From positions 496,001 through 560,000 of the forward strand of contig JAOQAE010000006.1 in NCBI GenBank assembly GCA_025963725.1: a stretch of DNA of 64,000 nt. The letters are read 5' to 3'. The translations under genes were made by a program, and so were the position numbers. This document shows positions 61,296-64,000 of this stretch, piece after piece. The stretch is from Bacteroidota bacterium (lineage in GTDB: Bacteria > Bacteroidota > Bacteroidia > 2-12-FULL-35-15). Below the pieces are notes generated by a model. It was not told where the DNA came from. It saw only the letters and a program-made list of their open reading frames with translations, and ran no database searches. The stretch's first letter is position 1. Every line of letters begins with the position of its first letter.

Positions 61296-64000
61296 TTAAT
61301 TTGACAGCGTGAGGCGGAGGCTCACCCCGGCATTGGTATTAGTTGTTGGGAACGAGGTGGAGATCACCGGCTTGTTAATGATCCTGTCGTAGAACAGCCT
61401 GATGTTGATCTTTTCACTGATCACATAATCGGCGGATACCTTGAGTGAAATGATATTTGTTCCTCCTGTCGACTGGCTCACCTCTTCCACGATCCTTCTC
61501 ATTACCGTTTCATTCCTGCGGAAGGAAATATCAGCTTTCAGGTTCAGGTCGCTCTTGACCTGCTTGCCTTTGATCTTTGCATTTCCGAGCGGAAGCTCCC
61601 TGATCCTGTAGCCCAATCCGCCAATGATCTCGCGGCCGGTAAGCTCGGTGATGGTTTTGCTCGTTAATCCCAGTGAAAGGTTCCGGTCCTTCTTGTATTC
61701 GAAATTCACAAGAATGCTGTTGTTCATGGTCATCTCCAGCTTAATGAAGGGGCTCCACTGCTCGGAGATCGTTACGGTATTGATCTGGTTCTTGGTGAGG
61801 AAATTCGGGTTATTGGAAATGCTGGAAACATTTTCCCTTATCGCGGTATAGCCGTCGCCGTCCGGATCATCGAACAGGAGGTTAGATGTGTATCCGCCAA
61901 CGCTGTAGGACGAGCGGTATGCATGGCTCAGCGTGAAGGATTTGAAATACTTTTTGATCTTCTCGAGCTTCGACAATCCATCGTACGTTACCCTCCAGTT
62001 CGGCTTCGGCACTTTCGGCATCGGGTTAAGGCCAACGCTGTTCGGGTTCTTGCCGGAATATGCCGCAAGGAACGATGGGATCAGCACATCCTGCGAGGTT
62101 TCATTATAGCCTTCTGCATAGCCGTTCACAGAAGCGGTGGAGTTTGGGTTCTCGCCTCCGAGGCGCGCAGAAATATTCGGCCTTGCATCGAGGAACGCCT
62201 GGAATGTTTCATCGCCGTTCTTGCGGAAGGAAGTGCGGTACGTAAGGTACGAGATGCTGAAATTACCTGTTTCGGTAGGCGCGTCATGCACATACATATC
62301 GCGGGTTTCGCTCCAGCGGAAAAATTCATTCTTGCTCTTCGACTGCGTTCGCGTTGCCGTGAGCTCTACCTTAAGGTCGGGGAACGGCTCCGCATTGGCC
62401 CTGATATTAAGGTTTTGCGAGCTGGTGGTAGTGTACGGAGTATTCAGCGATGATGTTTTCACCAGCCAGTTGTTCTGGATCGCCTTGTCGCGGATATCCT
62501 CCTGGCTTCCGAAAATAAAGCCGGTGGTAGGGCCCTGAAAATGCTCATCCATACCCATCATCTGGGTATTTTGCCTATAGCCCGGCAGCAGCGTTCCTGC
62601 ATTGTCGGCATAGGTTACGTTCACTGTTTTCAGCGTCATCACCAAACGCGCCACATACTCGAGCACTTCAAAATTATCTTTTTTCTTGGTGCTGTCGGCC
62701 GTTGTTTTTGCACCCGGCTTAATGGCAGGGGCTTTCGGATTCTTATTCTTTGTATTCTTCTGGTTGATCTTTTTAAAATAAGGGATCTTATTATAAAGCG
62801 TTACCATGTTCAGCTGCCCGTTCCATGAAATATTGCGCGAGTTCTGTATGGTGTTCCCCAGTGAATCGTTACCGATCGTATTGCCTTCCGCATCGCGGTG
62901 CGTATCATACAGCGGAGAGTGCTGCCAGCTGTATGTTCCCGCGTATCTCACGCTTGCCGTGGTAAAATCGAGCAGCGGCAGCTTGTTGATCGGAATGTTG
63001 TAATTGAGGCTCGTCTGGTGATTGTACTGCGTTTTTGTAAGGCGCTGGAAAAACTCTTTTCTCAGGGTATCGCGTGTCTCATCGGTAATGGCGCCGTCCG
63101 GCTCGAGGATCCGCTCCTGGTTGCTCGCCGTAAAATCAAGCTTCAGGTTTTTCGTGATATCGTACTTCAGGTCGTAATTACGGTTCATGTTGAACGTTTT
63201 GTTGAACGTCGGCAGAATGATGATATCATCTGTTGTGGTATTCCTTCCTTTTGAAGTGCTGTAATCGCGGTTCACATCGGTTGAGAAGCCGATCTTGTTC
63301 GGGTACGGATAAAAATTAATGTCTTTGATGATCAGCAGGTACTTCGACTGGAAGATCTTGGTTTTTGCAAAAGGCTTGATGTTCTTCGGCTGCGGCGCAT
63401 AGTTATAGTTCAGTCCGCCGCGGTACGTCTTCTGCGTATTGTACTCGATGTTCACATTCCGCCTGTAGATCTCGTTGTAAGAATAGGATGCCGCCCAGTT
63501 CTCCACATCGTAGATATGGCTCTTCTTGGAATTCTTGCCCTTGTCCTTCTTCACATTCGTAAAGTTGATGCCTTTGCGCTTGGTATAATCCTGCGTTACA
63601 CGCCTGATCGAATCGCGCTGGTCTTGCGGAATGGTCGGGTCCTTCAGCGTTGGCGCCAGCAGGATGTCGGGATCAAGCGGGTTGTACTGCGGCGTGATGA
63701 ATGTTTCGGAATAGCCTACATACATCGGGATATGCACATTGTAATCTTCCGGGATGAACTTACCGAGCTCGAGGCTGGATGACACATCGTACTGCTTCAG
63801 TGTTTCGCGCTTGCGCTCGCTTACTTTATTTTCAATGCTTCCGAACCCGGGCGTATACATGCTTCCCGATACGGAAACGGTTCCGAAATCTGCAAGCTTG
63901 GCTGTAACCCTTGCATTTGCCGCCCATCCGCCCTTCTGATCGAAATCGCTGAGGCGAAGCTCATTCACCCAGATCTGCGCGCATTTCGGCTGTCCGTCGT
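61296..64000 (-). CDS. sprA: SprA/Sov type IX secretion outer membrane translocon protein, C-terminal part (partial)
   Basis: About 900 residues are visible; the frame stays open to the window edge (DGQPKCAQIWVNELRLSDFD), so the 5' part lies beyond. SprA is a giant outer membrane barrel of about 2400 residues that forms the T9SS translocon. Family-like features are ELRLSDFDQKGGWAANARV, strand-rich repeats, and the C-terminal stretch KDRNLSLGLTSKTITELTGR, then IIGGLGYRIRELPLGNAKIK. The product would export the three T9SS proteins in this window. Confidence 0.92.
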   Translation of the reverse strand, partial: DGQPKCAQIWVNELRLSDFDQKGGWAANARVTAKLADFGTVSVSGSMYTPGFGSIENKVSERKRETLKQYDVSSSLELGKFIPEDYNVHIPMYVGYSETFITPQYNPLDPDILLAPTLKDPTIPQDQRDSIRRVTQDYTKRKGINFTNVKKDKGKNSKKSHIYDVENWAASYSYNEIYRRNVNIEYNTQKTYRGGLNYNYAPQPKNIKPFAKTKIFQSKYLLIIKDINFYPYPNKIGFSTDVNRDYSTSKGRNTTTDDIIILPTFNKTFNMNRNYDLKYDITKNLKLDFTASNQERILEPDGAITDETRDTLRKEFFQRLTKTQYNHQTSLNYNIPINKLPLLDFTTASVRYAGTYSWQHSPLYDTHRDAEGNTIGNDSLGNTIQNSRNISWNGQLNMVTLYNKIPYFKKINQKNTKNKNPKAPAIKPGAKTTADSTKKKDNFEVLEYVARLVMTLKTVNVTYADNAGTLLPGYRQNTQMMGMDEHFQGPTTGFIFGSQEDIRDKAIQNNWLVKTSSLNTPYTTTSSQNLNIRANAEPFPDLKVELTATRTQSKSKNEFFRWSETRDMYVHDAPTETGNFSISYLTYRTSFRKNGDETFQAFLDARPNISARLGGENPNSTASVNGYAEGYNETSQDVLIPSFLAAYSGKNPNSVGLNPMPKVPKPNWRVTYDGLSKLEKIKKYFKSFTLSHAYRSSYSVGGYTSNLLFDDPDGDGYTAIRENVSSISNNPNFLTKNQINTVTISEQWSPFIKLEMTMNNSILVNFEYKKDRNLSLGLTSKTITELTGREIIGGLGYRIRELPLGNAKIKGKQVKSDLNLKADISFRRNETVMRRIVEEVSQSTGGTNIISLKVSADYVISEKINIRLFYDRIINKPVISTSFPTTNTNAGVSLRLTLSN

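Noticed and set aside
1-64000. tRNA or rRNA genes
   Set aside because: No cloverleaf-like conserved blocks or rRNA stretches were noticed on reading; a covariance search was not possible, so a missed tRNA cannot be excluded.

Overview
The window is chromosomal DNA of a Bacteroidota member, probably Sphingobacteriia/Chitinophagales-like (the order is a guess). The evidence is three secreted proteins with type IX secretion (T9SS) sorting tails, a SprA translocon gene beside gcvH and vanZ, caa3-type oxidase genes, TAnnTTTG-type promoters and weak ribosome binding sites. Both ends cut a gene: a hybrid sensor kinase on the left and sprA on the right. I saw no rRNA or tRNA gene and no CRISPR array.

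Layout. 1-3.8 kb: hybrid kinase tail, receiver-kinase, CheR and CheB. 3.9-8.3 kb: a five-gene NAD operon (nrtR, prs, kptA, PPP phosphatase, nadV) behind two NrtR-type operators. 8.3-9.2 kb: a 31-residue metallothionein-like gene and an HMA/AraC-type regulator. 9.2-15.9 kb: mfd, fbp, an acetyltransferase and aspartate kinase. 15.9-20.4 kb: cytochrome oxidase subunits III/IV, SCO1, DUF420 and ctaB. 20.5-26.7 kb: an AAA+ ATPase, a DUF4157 (eCIS-type) toxin, a likely immunity gene and two frameshifted remnants. 27-28.9 kb: a CASTOR/POLLUX-like channel. 28.9-35.6 kb: two Wzi/RemB-like proteins around a WecA-type transferase, then GDP-fucose genes. 37.5-42.8 kb: cysQ and a deoC-aldehyde dehydrogenase group. 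42.8-46 kb: sulfate activation genes cysC, cysD and cysN. 46-50.5 kb: an AT-rich island with a HEPN protein and a broken caspase-like gene. 50.6-59.9 kb: two large T9SS-exported repeat proteins. 60-64 kb: acetyltransferase, vanZ, gcvH, sprA.

Four observations stand out. (1) A caspase-like gene paired with a HEPN-motif protein is split by a 983-bp element with 24-bp terminal inverted repeats and a perfect 8-bp target duplication; removing the element and one duplication restores a 481-codon frame with a His80/Cys129 dyad. The element has no transposase but carries an XRE regulator, a zinc-ribbon protein and a possible structured RNA. (2) Three GxxExxY (PD-(D/E)xK-like) genes lie in cassettes bounded by inverted repeats. 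The repeats differ between cassettes but match within each one, and they overlap start and stop codons of neighbouring genes. (3) cysC is preceded by an 18-codon leader peptide ending in Cys-rich codons, followed by mutually exclusive hairpins: a textbook cysteine attenuator. (4) The NrtR operon joins NAD-consuming tRNA 2'-phosphotransferase to nicotinamide recycling.

Family assignments rest on motifs read by eye; no database search was run.
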